Under the pieces are notes generated by a model, which was not told where the DNA came from, did not search any database, and was given only the letters and a program-made list of their open reading frames with translations. Positions 18,001 through 25,701 of a stretch of 64,000 bases of DNA are shown piece after piece (within the stretch, counting starts at the first letter, position 1; each line of letters opens with the position of its first letter). Made by a program: the position numbers and the translations under genes. Source of the DNA: Ktedonobacterales bacterium. GTDB lineage: Bacteria > Chloroflexota > Ktedonobacteria > Ktedonobacterales > DATBGS01. Location of the stretch: assembly GCA_036557285.1 (NCBI GenBank), contig DATBHW010000055.1, positions 1 through 64,000 of the forward strand. Reading direction: 5' to 3'.

Positions 18001-18108
18001 ATCATCTTCGTGGCGCTGGTGGTGATCTGTGCGGTGGCGATTGGCATGATGGCGCGCGTGGCCTCCAGGCCGTCAATCAGCCAGACGCTGCGGCTCAACG
18101 ACGATTAG
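15094..18108 (+). CDS. Large FtsX-like ABC transporter permease
   Basis: About 1004 residues with a MacB/LolC-like layout: one N-terminal membrane segment, a large outer domain (about 65-340), a first FtsX core with three segments (VTILLFQVVGLILFFVGMMA, then LLRSRGAKRRQVFGSFAFQS), a second outer domain (about 600-850) and a second FtsX core near the C-terminus (FALLRALGSAPRQIARVLTW). Start: AGGAG is six bases before the ATG at 15094 and three before the one at 15091. No ATPase gene is adjacent, so it must pair with one elsewhere or work as a mechanotransmitter-like unit. The last 14 bases overlap murJ in the opposite direction. Confidence 0.85.
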   Translation: MAQSTASPPRQQSRSAVPSTITLAVWRVRQTWRLLLLAGVGILAAVVLVCTVPLYSAVSLTAGLRGVLNATPQSSEIGLQFSTLFLSSDIVARADQEVNRVMQQQLGVYLQKKTNFFIKTQQLPLDAPASIYGDSMGLTGASMQDAAQHVRILRGRLPLPLSDTLEIAISEPTAKYLKMDVGSTLTLSQFFFGPVNPSQVEIPMHIVGIMAVISNDPFWHGQNFEPPEPGPGGPPPTNFSALMSNDSYLAALHQAAVELKSPTTPPFEAGETVALIWYYHLNPAQIDISQLDDLVSRLQAAQRQIGSGNISSSSIFRDPQIFGLALPDAHGSSTLERFQARISVVNVPVTILLFQVVGLILFFVGMMAGLLIERQAEVIALLRSRGAKRRQVFGSFAFQSVGLALIAFIAGPLLAILAARALVQQTLSPTDQQALNIISGDPLPVALRVGWFALAAAFAAVLAMLFAIRGSASRDVLEMRRESARATRRPLWQRVYLDMAAVIVALTGFAFSLYITHSGVLDAESSLVISAPLALVAPIFLVIAGILLFLRFFPTLLRLFSRIASRRAGAAPMLAMAQMARAPRQAVRMILLLALASSFASFALVFIASESSHIQKIAAYETGADFSGPVLSQNFSDPVGKQAIPYRKIPGVLSATLGYAGDASLEQTSQTFPIRVRAVDASTFAQTAIWTDEDSSQSLSSLMNQLVAKRRPTTLVQADPVPAIVDALAWKTLNLSVGAPFVLNIANTNVVFEAIAEVEHIPTINDSLVSGPSSDFTVPGGILTDYQTMAPALQSDSGTGITPNYLWLRTSDDPALLAKVRKALSQGPLALQSINDRRAMIAGLEKDPLYIALINVLALGTATTVLLALVGNLIASWLSARARLINFALLRALGSAPRQIARVLTWEQTIVYSTAIALGAFFGALLAATIVPALIFTGLPDYTSDTSSGEFFAIQHVLSTQMVIPLSLVIIFVALVVICAVAIGMMARVASRPSISQTLRLNDD

Positions 18109-19771
18109 CGGACTGTCGCTCTCGTCCCAGTCGGCGGCGCACAATGCCGCCCAGCAGGCGCACTTCTTCCAGGCCGAAGAAGTGCGCCAGTGCGCCGTAG
18201 GCCAGCGCGCCGCCCCCAGCGGTAACAGCGACGGTCAGCGCCTGCCCGGAAAAATGCTGCAAACTGAAGAGAGGGAGTGGACTGACCAGGCTCAGCAGAC
18301 CCCAGCAGACTGCGCCCATGATGAGCGCGGCCAGGCAGATTTTGCCGAGCGCGGCCAGCAGCCCTTCGCCCGCCAGCGGGCCGATGGCCCGGCGCAGCAG
18401 GAAAAGCAGGATGAGCGCGTGCGCGCTGTTCTGGACGGACTGCGCGAAGGCCAGCGCGGGCATGCCGATTGTGCCAACCAGCGGCAGGGCGATGAGCAGA
18501 TAGAAGCCCCAGACGAGGATGCCAACCAGAACGGGCGTGAGCGTGTTCTTGCGGGCGTAAAAGGCGGCGATGAGCAGTTGATCGAGGACCAGGAAGGGCA
18601 GTTGATAGGAGTAGTTGAGCAGGGCCAGGCCGGTGCGGTCAACGTCGGCAAGGGTAAACGCGCCGTGACGCAGGATGATGGCGACAATCGGCAGGCGCAG
18701 GACATCTAGCCCGACCATTGCCGGAATCATCAGCAGCAGGCCCAGCTTGATGCCCAGGCGCAGCGTGCGCTTGAACTCCTCGTGGTTGCCTTCAGTAGCG
18801 TGGGCGGTGAGCGATGGCAGAATGGCAAAGCTGAGCGCGGCGGCCACCAGCCCTGTTGGGAAACCGATGAGCGCGGAGGCCGAGGCGAGGGCGCTGAGGT
18901 TTTGTGGGCCGGTTCCGGTTGCCAGACGGAGATCGATCTGCTGGCCCAGGACGGTGATGACCAGCCCCAACGCGACAGGCGCGTACAAGCGCATGATCTG
19001 GCGCACCGCTGGATGCTTGAGGTCCAGCGCGAAGCGATAGCGGATGCCCTGGCGCGCCAGCCCGATGCCAATCAGCGCGACCTCGCCCAGCGCGCCCAGC
19101 AATACGCCCGCCGCCGCGCCATAAATGCCATAGTGCTGGCCCAGGATGACGACGCCGATGGCCGCGCCCAGGATGATGCCGACGTGATAGAGGCCATTGG
19201 CCCAGGAGGCGAAGACCACCGAGCGCAGCGCGTAGAGCAGCGCAGAGCCAACGGCGAAGAGTCCCAGGATAAAGAGGCTGGGTAGGATCAGGCGCGTCAG
19301 GTTGACGGTGAGGGTGAACGTTTCCCCCTGATAGTTCACCAGCGGAATCAGGTACAGCGGAGCCAGCAGTATCAGCAGCGCCGTGACGACGCCGGTGACG
19401 ATGGCGACGAGGTTGATAATGGTGCTGAAGATGCGCCAGAGTTCGCGGCGCTGGTCGGGCGCGCTGTGATCAACGAAGGTGGGGATCAGCGCGCCGCTAA
19501 TGGCCCCGCCGATGAGCAGGTCATAAAATTGCTGCGGGATTTTGAGCGCGGCAAAGAACGCGCCGGTTTCCTGGCCCTGCCCAAACAGGCCACTGATGAC
19601 TTGCAAGCGCGCCATGCCCAGCAGGCTGCTGATCAGGTTGCCGATCATGATCAACGTGGCTGCTGTGACCAGACGGCGATGGCTGGCGGTTGCAACCGCC
19701 TGCCCATCTGGCGTGGTTTCAATCACCTGCTCTGGTTCAGCGTTGTTGGCAGCGATGAGGTCGCGCTCCAT
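18095..19771 (-). CDS. murJ: Lipid II flippase MurJ (MviN)
   Basis: About 558 residues and fourteen membrane segments of the MOP superfamily. MviN hallmarks are ISSLLGMARLQVISGLFG near the N-terminus, FFAALKIPQQFYDLL, GGAISGALIPTF and the RLYAPVALGLVI segment. It moves lipid II to the outer face for peptidoglycan synthesis. The start is either GTG 19777, which directly follows the stop of the upstream gene with GGAGGG four bases before it, or ATG 19771; I list the ATG. It is the third gene of an rfaE1-rfaE2-murJ unit, which ties heptose activation to the envelope (inference). Confidence 0.93.
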   Translation of the reverse strand: MERDLIAANNAEPEQVIETTPDGQAVATASHRRLVTAATLIMIGNLISSLLGMARLQVISGLFGQGQETGAFFAALKIPQQFYDLLIGGAISGALIPTFVDHSAPDQRRELWRIFSTIINLVAIVTGVVTALLILLAPLYLIPLVNYQGETFTLTVNLTRLILPSLFILGLFAVGSALLYALRSVVFASWANGLYHVGIILGAAIGVVILGQHYGIYGAAAGVLLGALGEVALIGIGLARQGIRYRFALDLKHPAVRQIMRLYAPVALGLVITVLGQQIDLRLATGTGPQNLSALASASALIGFPTGLVAAALSFAILPSLTAHATEGNHEEFKRTLRLGIKLGLLLMIPAMVGLDVLRLPIVAIILRHGAFTLADVDRTGLALLNYSYQLPFLVLDQLLIAAFYARKNTLTPVLVGILVWGFYLLIALPLVGTIGMPALAFAQSVQNSAHALILLFLLRRAIGPLAGEGLLAALGKICLAALIMGAVCWGLLSLVSPLPLFSLQHFSGQALTVAVTAGGGALAYGALAHFFGLEEVRLLGGIVRRRLGRERQSANRR

Positions 19772-19777
19772 GCCCAC

Positions 19778-20326
19778 TTAGCCCTCCGCCTGATGCTGGC
19801 CGCGCTGAAGGATGCGCTCGATCAGCGCCGTCGTTGAGTGTTCGGGCAGATAGGGGAGCAGGCGCACCTGCCCGCCATAGGCCAGCACCGGCGCGGCTTC
19901 CGGCAGTTTCGTGTAATTGATGGCCGCGCCTTGGTCTGCTGCGCCGGATGCGGCGTAATCACCGCCTTTCACATAGACATCCGGGCGCAGCGCCTCGACC
20001 AGCGCCACCGCCGTCGCTTCCTCGAAGATGGTCACGTAGTCCACGCAGGCCAGCGCGGCCAGCACTTCGGCGCGTTCCTGCTGCGGCGTCAGCGGGCGGC
20101 CCGGCCCTTTGAGCGCGCGGGCGGAGGCGTCGCTGTTGACGCCCACGACCAGCAGGTCGCCCAGCGCGTGGGCCGCCTGGAGATAGCGTATATGGCCCAG
20201 GTGCAGCAGGTCGAAGCAGCCGTTGGTGAAGACGACGACGGCCCCCGCCGCCTGGCGCTCGCGCAGGAGGGCGGCGAGTTCGCCGCGCGCGTAGATGTTC
20301 GCTGCTGGATGAGAGATAGCGGCCAT
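19778..20326 (-). CDS. rfaE2: Heptose-1-phosphate adenylyltransferase-like protein (RfaE domain II)
   Basis: A 182-residue nucleotidyltransferase of the cytidylyltransferase-like fold. The signature GCFDLLHLGHIRYL (HxGH) and the later VYVKGGDY motif match HldE domain II, which makes ADP-heptose from heptose-1-phosphate and ATP. Here it is a separate protein, as in bacteria with split HldE. It starts five bases after the kinase gene ends and runs into murJ without a gap. Confidence 0.88.
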   Translation of the reverse strand: MAAISHPAANIYARGELAALLRERQAAGAVVVFTNGCFDLLHLGHIRYLQAAHALGDLLVVGVNSDASARALKGPGRPLTPQQERAEVLAALACVDYVTIFEEATAVALVEALRPDVYVKGGDYAASGAADQGAAINYTKLPEAAPVLAYGGQVRLLPYLPEHSTTALIERILQRGQHQAEG

Positions 20327-20330
20327 CGGC

Positions 20331-21341
20331 TTAGCTCTCCGCTCTCAGCGCGTCTTCCACCCCGCGTATCAGTTCTTCTGGCGTATTGCTGGCGCAGCCC
20401 AGCCGACGCACGACCAGACTCGCCGCGATATTGGCAAGTATGGTGGCCTGGGCCATGTCAGCGCCCGCCGCCAGGGCCAGAGTGAAAGTGGCGGTGACGG
20501 TATCGCCCGCGCCGGTCGTATCGCGCACCTCGGTGAGATTGATGGCGGGCAGGTGCAGCGGCGGCTTGCCAGGCTCAAAGAGGCTCATGCCTTCGCTGCC
20601 CCGTGTAATCAAGACGCCCTGCGCCTGCATACCCGCGAGCAACTGCTGGCCCGCAGCCTCCAGGCTGGCGAGATCGGTAATGGCAGTTTTGAGGGTGGCC
20701 TCGGCTTCGGGCTGGTTGGGCGTGACGCTGGTGACGCCCCGGAAGCGAAAGAGGTCGTCGTGCGAATCAACGGTAATAATCTTGTCGTGCTGGCGCGCCA
20801 GCGAGACACAGGTTTCGATAATAGCCGGGCTGATCACGCAGTTTTCATAGTCGGAGATAATGATGGCGTCCATCTGCGGCAGGGTCTGCTCGATATAGGC
20901 AAGCATCTCCGCCTGCGAGCCGTCGCCCAGCCGCGAGCCATCGAACACATCAACGCGCACGATCTGCTGCTGGACAAGCTGGCTGCTTCCGGCCAGGATG
21001 CGTGTTTTGGTGGAGGTGGGGCGGCTAGCCTCGCTGCACAATCCCTCGCAGTGAATGCTGAACTCGTCCAGTTTGGCCCGCAGCCGCGCGCCGGGCAGAT
21101 CGTTGCCCACCAGCCCGCTCAAATAGACATCAGCGCCCAACGTGCGGGCGTTGATGCCTGGGTTGATGGCTCCGCCAGGAACGGTGAATTGTTCGCGCTG
21201 CTCCAGTATCAGGACAGGAGCCTCGCGGGAGATGCGCGTGGGCGTGCCGATGATATATTCATCAAGCACCATATCGCCCACGACCAGCACTTTCTTGTCG
21301 GCAAAGCGGGCGATGATCTGAGTCAGGGTAGCTATATCCAT
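20331..21341 (-). CDS. rfaE1: Heptose-7-phosphate kinase-like protein (RfaE domain I, PfkB family)
   Basis: A 336-residue sugar kinase of the ribokinase fold. Seen: VGDMVLDEYIIG near residue 20, PGGAINPGINARTLGA (substrate-binding Gly pair region), SDYENCVIS, and the C-terminal DTTGAGDTVTATF with the catalytic Asp. This order matches HldE domain I. The ATG at 21341 was chosen because the family begins close to this point; no clear Shine-Dalgarno is seen. The pair with rfaE2 would supply ADP-heptose. Many envelopes lacking LPS use such heptoses in surface glycans. Confidence 0.87.
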   Translation of the reverse strand: MDIATLTQIIARFADKKVLVVGDMVLDEYIIGTPTRISREAPVLILEQREQFTVPGGAINPGINARTLGADVYLSGLVGNDLPGARLRAKLDEFSIHCEGLCSEASRPTSTKTRILAGSSQLVQQQIVRVDVFDGSRLGDGSQAEMLAYIEQTLPQMDAIIISDYENCVISPAIIETCVSLARQHDKIITVDSHDDLFRFRGVTSVTPNQPEAEATLKTAITDLASLEAAGQQLLAGMQAQGVLITRGSEGMSLFEPGKPPLHLPAINLTEVRDTTGAGDTVTATFTLALAAGADMAQATILANIAASLVVRRLGCASNTPEELIRGVEDALRAES

Positions 21342-21528
21342 TGAGTTCAAGGGCCACAACCTTATAGAAAGATGCTTCCAAAGTTCCGTCTCAAGATTCT
21401 TCATTTAGAACGCACGAGGCAAAGCGCCAATAACGAAAGCGCCGGTAAAAGCGCGCGTAAAAGAGTGTATCATGTTTTGCTGCTAATTAGCGACTCTAGC
21501 AGGGGAGATGCACAGAGACCTTCTGCCT

Positions 21529-21688
21529 GTACCGCCGCCGTCCCTGGCGGCGAACCGTTGGGCCATTGAGACGCGGCGCCTCAGAGAGCAGCCTCCGTGC
21601 TGGCGCAACGCTGGCCTGCCGATATGTTAGCCTGGAGGGCGAGCGTTGCGGCTTTCGAGCGTCTCGCCGCCAGGGACGGCGGCGGTAC
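21529..21688. repeat. 160-bp element with 25-bp perfect terminal inverted repeats
   Basis: Left arm 21529-21553 begins GTACCGCCGCCGTCCCTGGC; the right arm 21664-21688 is its exact reverse complement. The interior has GCGCAACGCTGGCCTGCC and GCCTGGAGGGCGAGCG, which also occur in other repeats of the window. It fills the interval between rfaE1 and mltG; the rest of 21405-21752 shows no gene. Confidence 0.75.
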
Positions 21689-21752
21689 ACGCAGCACAAC
21701 ATGGCCCGGAGGCGCCTGCACGCTCCGAGCCAGGACACGCGAGAGAAGGTAT

Positions 21753-22991
21753 TCACCCTATGCCGTATTTATTGATGTTTTGCAGGTGTTCGGCAAAGGT
21801 GCTGGCGTAGTGGGTCTTGCCGTCTTTCCCGGTGATGAAGTAGAGATAGGGCGAGTTTTGTGGATTGATGGCCTGGGTGAGCGCGTCGGCTCCTGGGCTA
21901 CAGATCGGCCCCGGCGGCAGCCCTGGATTCTGGTAGGTATCATACGCGCCCAGTTTATACTCCTTGCCCGCCCGATCCAACTGCGGCCAGGGTTTCTTGG
22001 GAGTCCCCAGCGCGTATTGCAGCGTCGGGTCGGCTTGCAAGTGGTCCACTCCGCTCTCGTTGGTCTTGCGTTCGCCTTTGCTGATCAGATAGCGGTTATG
22101 GTAGACCGAGGCGATACCCCGGCGGTCTTCGTCTGTGCGGGCTTCGCGCTCCACGATAGAGGCCAGGGTCAGGGCGTGAAAGAGCTTATCAGCCATGCTC
22201 TTGCCGTCGGCATCGCTGTAGTTCTTCTTGAGCAGATCGAAAATGCTCTGGTGCGTGGTCGGGTCTTTCGCCGGGTGCGCCTCGCACTGCTGCTCATTGT
22301 TCAGGTAGGCGTCGGGCTTGCCTTCGGGGCTGGGACAGAGATGCTCGCTCAAGTTGTCCAGCATCTTGTGAACAACATCGGCAGCCGTCGTCTCCTGGGC
22401 CACCAGATAGCTATCCGCGAAGAGATAGCCCTCCAGCGCAAAATCAGGAGCTTTTCCTGCCTGCTTGCCATGATTCAAGAACCAGTATTCTGAGGCCAGC
22501 GCAACGCTTTTGCCGGTGTCATCGGTGTAAGCGCCTGTTTGCGCGATATGGATAAACTCGTCGCTCTTGAACTTCTGGAGGATCGGCTCGGCGGCAAAGT
22601 GGTCGGCAATCTGCCAGATACGGTCTCCTTCCGGTATTGTGACTAGCTGTTCAACCGGCTTGCTCGTCAGGAAGATCGCCACGATCTCTGGAATGGTCAT
22701 CGAGGCGGAGATTTGATACGCGCCTGCCTGAAGCTGATGGTCCAGCCCTTTATAGCGCGCCCAGAGGCGAAAGGCGAGAGCGTTGCTGATGATCTTTTTC
22801 GCCACGAGATCATCGCCAATCTGAGCGGTAGATTCGCCCGGTTGGATGACGAACAGGACCGATGGCAAACCTGGTCGGCCAACCGGCTGAATAATAGTGA
22901 GGCCAAGGGTCCAGGCGCTAAAGCCGCCCACCAATCCGCAAGCCATCAGCGCCAGCGCCAGGATGAGCGCAAGCCGCTGCTTTGTTCTCAA
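21753..22991 (-). CDS. mltG: Endolytic murein transglycosylase MltG (YceG)
   Basis: A 412-residue membrane-anchored protein. One N-terminal membrane segment (about 8-32) is followed by a LysM-like subdomain (VLFVIQPGESTAQIGDDLVA), then the YceG domain with LEGYLFADSY, ASIVEREA (catalytic Glu) and AYDTYQNPGLPPGPICSPG, the family's C-terminal signature. It cuts nascent glycan strands during peptidoglycan synthesis. The start is TTG at 22991, seven bases after GGAGGG; no ATG fits. The C-terminal HYASTFAEHLQNINKYG matches the usual end. Confidence 0.92.
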   Translation of the reverse strand: MRTKQRLALILALALMACGLVGGFSAWTLGLTIIQPVGRPGLPSVLFVIQPGESTAQIGDDLVAKKIISNALAFRLWARYKGLDHQLQAGAYQISASMTIPEIVAIFLTSKPVEQLVTIPEGDRIWQIADHFAAEPILQKFKSDEFIHIAQTGAYTDDTGKSVALASEYWFLNHGKQAGKAPDFALEGYLFADSYLVAQETTAADVVHKMLDNLSEHLCPSPEGKPDAYLNNEQQCEAHPAKDPTTHQSIFDLLKKNYSDADGKSMADKLFHALTLASIVEREARTDEDRRGIASVYHNRYLISKGERKTNESGVDHLQADPTLQYALGTPKKPWPQLDRAGKEYKLGAYDTYQNPGLPPGPICSPGADALTQAINPQNSPYLYFITGKDGKTHYASTFAEHLQNINKYGIG

Positions 22992-23191
22992 CGTGTATTC
23001 CCTCCATGTTCGCGCAGAAACCAGGCAATGGCCTGATGCGCCGCTCGCCGTCTGTCAATCGCGCCGCGCCTGCGGTCCCTGGATGAAGGGCAGCGCGCGT
23101 ACTCCTCTCTAAGTGTAACGAATAGATCAGCTCATGGGAAGACAAACAGCCGAGAAGGGCTATTCGATACACACTGCTATCAACAAACACT

Positions 23192-23494
23192 TTAAGCATC
23201 TTCTGCCGAGTCCATACCATACATCTCTTTGAGCAATTCGCCTCGTATTTTGCGCCCTGATTCAAGCATCTCTTCAAGGGTGATACCGGATTCTCGGAGT
23301 TTTGCCCCTATCTCGTCCAGCAGCTTTGCTGCAATAACTGCCTTTGGGCTGATAAGGATGCCCTCTGGCGTTTCCTGAAAGCCAACCAGATCACCTTCCT
23401 TCAGATTATATTTGCGGCGTATTTCAGCAGGAAGGGTGATTTGACCTTTCTCCCTGATTCGGGTGAGCTTTGGCTCTTGCACTTTTTCGGCCAC
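23192..23494 (-). CDS. AbrB/MazE-type DNA-binding protein
   Basis: About 100 residues. The SpoVT/AbrB swapped-hairpin domain is plain: KLTRIREKGQITLPAEIRRK followed by YNLKEGDLVGFQE. A helical C-terminus (LLDEIGAKLRESGITLEEML) follows. The GTG at 23494 has AAGGGTG eight bases upstream; a TTG at 23527 is possible but has no site. No toxin gene adjoins it, so it may be a stand-alone regulator or an antitoxin whose partner is lost. Confidence 0.8.
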   Translation of the reverse strand: MAEKVQEPKLTRIREKGQITLPAEIRRKYNLKEGDLVGFQETPEGILISPKAVIAAKLLDEIGAKLRESGITLEEMLESGRKIRGELLKEMYGMDSAEDA

Positions 23495-23562
23495 TTGTAT
23501 TTCACCCTTCTTTGTGTGAATTTCCAACTTTCTTACATGCTAACATAGCTGTGAGCAGGGAG

Positions 23563-24378
23563 TCAAGGGCTATTGCTGTTTTCCCCGCGCCATCGCTGCA
23601 TCAGGACGAGCGCGCCCATTGGGAAGAGAACGCGCATGCGCCAGGCGCGGCGGGGCTGGCGCAGCAGCCGGAAGACCCACTCCAGTCCGGCGCGCTGCAT
23701 CCAGCCGGGCGCGCGCGCCACGCGCCCGGCGATGAAGTCATACGCGCCGCCGACGCCGATGGCGACGCCCACGCCCGCCTCGCCCAGCGCCTGGGCGTGC
23801 TGGTGAATCCAGAGGTCTTGTTTGGGCGCGCCGTAAGCGACGGTGAGGACATCGGGCCGGGCGGGGCGAATCAGACCCAACATCTCTTCAGCCTCGGCTG
23901 GATCGGGCGATCCGGCATAGGTTCCCGCGATCTGAAGATCAGGGAAGCGCCGCTGGAGATTCTGCGCGACCTCTGCGGCCACGCCTGGCGCAGCCCCCAG
24001 CAGAAAGAGGCGATAGCCACGCCCGGCGCAGCGTTCGGCCAGCCGGGGCAGCAGATCGACACCCGTCACGCGCTCCGGGCAGGGGTGGCCCAGGATGCGC
24101 GAGGCCCAGACGACGCCCATGCCGTCGGCCAGAACGAGCGCGGCCTGATTGATCGTCTCGCGGAAGGCGCGGTATGTGCGCGCCGCCCAGACAAATTCGG
24201 GGTTCACGGTGATGATCTGCTGGACTGGACCACCGCGCTGGCGGTGATGGTCAATCATGGCCTCGATGCGAGCCAGCGCCCCGGCCATATCAACCCGATC
24301 AGCGCGCACGCCCAGGATCATCAGGCGCTCCGGTGGCGCTGAAAGAGGCGACGATGGGGGATTCGATGAGATGGACAT
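23563..24378 (-). CDS. WecG/TagA/CpsF family glycosyltransferase
   Basis: About 271 residues of GT26. Seen in order: ITVNPEFVWAA, LADGMGVVWASRILG, ERVTGVDLLPRLAE, YRLFLLGAAPGVAAEVA, YGAPKQDLWI and GVGGAYDFIAGRVARAPGWM, then RLLRQPRR. These enzymes add N-acetylmannosamine(uronate) to lipid-linked glycan precursors of teichoic acid or exopolysaccharide. I chose the ATG at 24378; a longer frame to 24582 would be read through the repeat at 24411-24539 and gives low-complexity sequence. The C-terminus is complete. Confidence 0.9.
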   Translation of the reverse strand: MSISSNPPSSPLSAPPERLMILGVRADRVDMAGALARIEAMIDHHRQRGGPVQQIITVNPEFVWAARTYRAFRETINQAALVLADGMGVVWASRILGHPCPERVTGVDLLPRLAERCAGRGYRLFLLGAAPGVAAEVAQNLQRRFPDLQIAGTYAGSPDPAEAEEMLGLIRPARPDVLTVAYGAPKQDLWIHQHAQALGEAGVGVAIGVGGAYDFIAGRVARAPGWMQRAGLEWVFRLLRQPRRAWRMRVLFPMGALVLMQRWRGENSNSP

Positions 24379-24410
24379 GGGCCAACCTGCTCCTGCGCTG
24401 CGCGATAGCC

Positions 24411-24539
24411 GGTTCCACCACACAGGAGGTGTTGGCAAGCGAGGCGTGGTACCTGTAGCGCCGCCTTCCAGGCGGCTCAACGCTGGCCGCCTGGAAGGCG
24501 GCGCTACAAGTGGCGTCCCCCCCAATAGGTGGTGGAACC
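24411..24539. repeat. Composite palindromic repeat, compact copy
   Basis: Outer inverted arms GGTTCCACCAC and GTGGTGGAACC enclose GAGGTGTTGGCAAGCGAGG and the core pair TGTAGCGCCGCCTTCCAGGC (from 24454) and GCCTGGAAGGCGGCGCTACA (ending 24508). The shortest copy, it shows the basic unit well. It lies upstream of wecG, probably in its 5' leader. Confidence 0.85.
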
Positions 24540-24581
24540 GCGATAGCTCAGTATAGCACGCGCCAGATGTGAGCTGTCTCA

Positions 24582-24610
24582 TTGTGTTCTATGAGAGCGC
24601 ATGTTACAAT
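24582..24610 (+). promoter_or_regulatory. Promoter of the Pro/Gln-rich membrane protein gene
   Basis: TTGTGT (24582-24587), 17-base spacer, TACAAT (24605-24610). The gene starts 145 bases downstream; nothing else is seen in between. Confidence 0.5.
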
Positions 24611-24754
24611 GACTGTACGCTAAGCCAGGCAAGCCAGGCGCGTTTTCCTGCTTTCAGGGAAAACCAGGCGTATCTTCTGCTTCTTGCGCAAATACACAAG
24701 AGCCGCCAGAGATACAACGGCCTCATCGTGTACTACTTCTGAAGGAGAGCGATC

Positions 24755-25669
24755 ATGTCCTACGACCCGACGCAGCAGGTTCCCCCGCCGCAGGGGTATC
24801 CACCGCAGGGCGGCTATCCGACGCAGCAAGGGTATCCCCAACAGCCATATCCGCAGCAATCGGGCTACACACAACAAGGCTATCCTCAGCCGCAGCCGCC
24901 AACCTATTCGCAGTACAGCGGGCCGCCGCCTGCCCCGACGGGCGCGGGCTTCGACTTCAATGCCTTCTGGAAGAAACTGGGGCTGACCGGCCAGGTCTGC
25001 TTGATTAGCGGTGTAGCCTTATTCATTTTTTTCTTTATTCCCTGGTTTGCTGTAAACGCAACGTGCAATGGCTCGCTCTGCGGCAGTGTCACTGATAAAA
25101 CCTACAGCTATAACGCCTTTGCCATCATTGGCAGCGTGAAACCTGGGAACGCCAGTGAAACCTATAGCTTTCCTTTAATCCTGCTCGTTATCCTGGCTTC
25201 CCTGGACTTTATTGTTCTGCCGATTTTGGGCGCAATGGGGAAGATGGTCGCCAGGCAGGTGCAGTTGTTTGTGCTGATTGCCGCTGGCGTGGCGCTGCTT
25301 CTTGAAGTTATTTTTATGTTCACCGCCTTTGGCGCGTTTCCAAATGAGACGGGGAGCCAAACCATCGCGGGTACGACAGTAAAGGTCTCTGCCGGGCCGT
25401 CGGCAGGTTTCTGGCTGGGCGTGCTGGCAACGCTGGCTGTTGGCGGTATCTACCTCTACCTCAATTACTTGAAGAAGCCTGCGCTGGCGGGCATGCCGAT
25501 GGGCGGCTATCAGCAGCCGGGCCAGTATCCTGGCTCGCAGCCATATCAGTACCCTGGCTCGCAGCCGTACCAGCAGCCGGGCCAGTATCCAGGTTCTCAG
25601 CCGTATCAGCAGCCGCCTCAATATCCGGGGCAGTATCCGGGCCAGCAGCCGCCACAGTATCCGGGGTAG
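24755..25669 (+). CDS. Membrane protein with Pro/Gln/Tyr-rich tails
   Basis: A 304-residue protein. Residues 1-65 are a YPQQ/GYP-type low-complexity tail; four hydrophobic segments follow (about 82-98, 142-162, 172-192 and 219-238), then a C-terminal tail built from QYPGSQPYQ-like repeats. An outer loop holds two cysteines (NATCNGSLCGS). Such proteins are frequent in Chloroflexota and Actinobacteria, but function is unknown. AAGGAGA is about eight bases before the ATG. A clean terminator starts at its stop codon. Confidence 0.8.
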   Translation: MSYDPTQQVPPPQGYPPQGGYPTQQGYPQQPYPQQSGYTQQGYPQPQPPTYSQYSGPPPAPTGAGFDFNAFWKKLGLTGQVCLISGVALFIFFFIPWFAVNATCNGSLCGSVTDKTYSYNAFAIIGSVKPGNASETYSFPLILLVILASLDFIVLPILGAMGKMVARQVQLFVLIAAGVALLLEVIFMFTAFGAFPNETGSQTIAGTTVKVSAGPSAGFWLGVLATLAVGGIYLYLNYLKKPALAGMPMGGYQQPGQYPGSQPYQYPGSQPYQQPGQYPGSQPYQQPPQYPGQYPGQQPPQYPG

Positions 25670-25689
25670 GCGGGGGTAAAACCCCCGCC
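25669..25689. terminator. Bidirectional hairpin between convergent genes
   Basis: GGCGGGGGT (25669-25677), loop AAA, ACCCCCGCC (25681-25689). It overlaps the last base of the plus-strand gene and lies 13 bases from the end of the minus-strand gene, so it can serve both. Confidence 0.7.
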
Positions 25690-25701
25690 TGCCGCCAGAG
25701 C

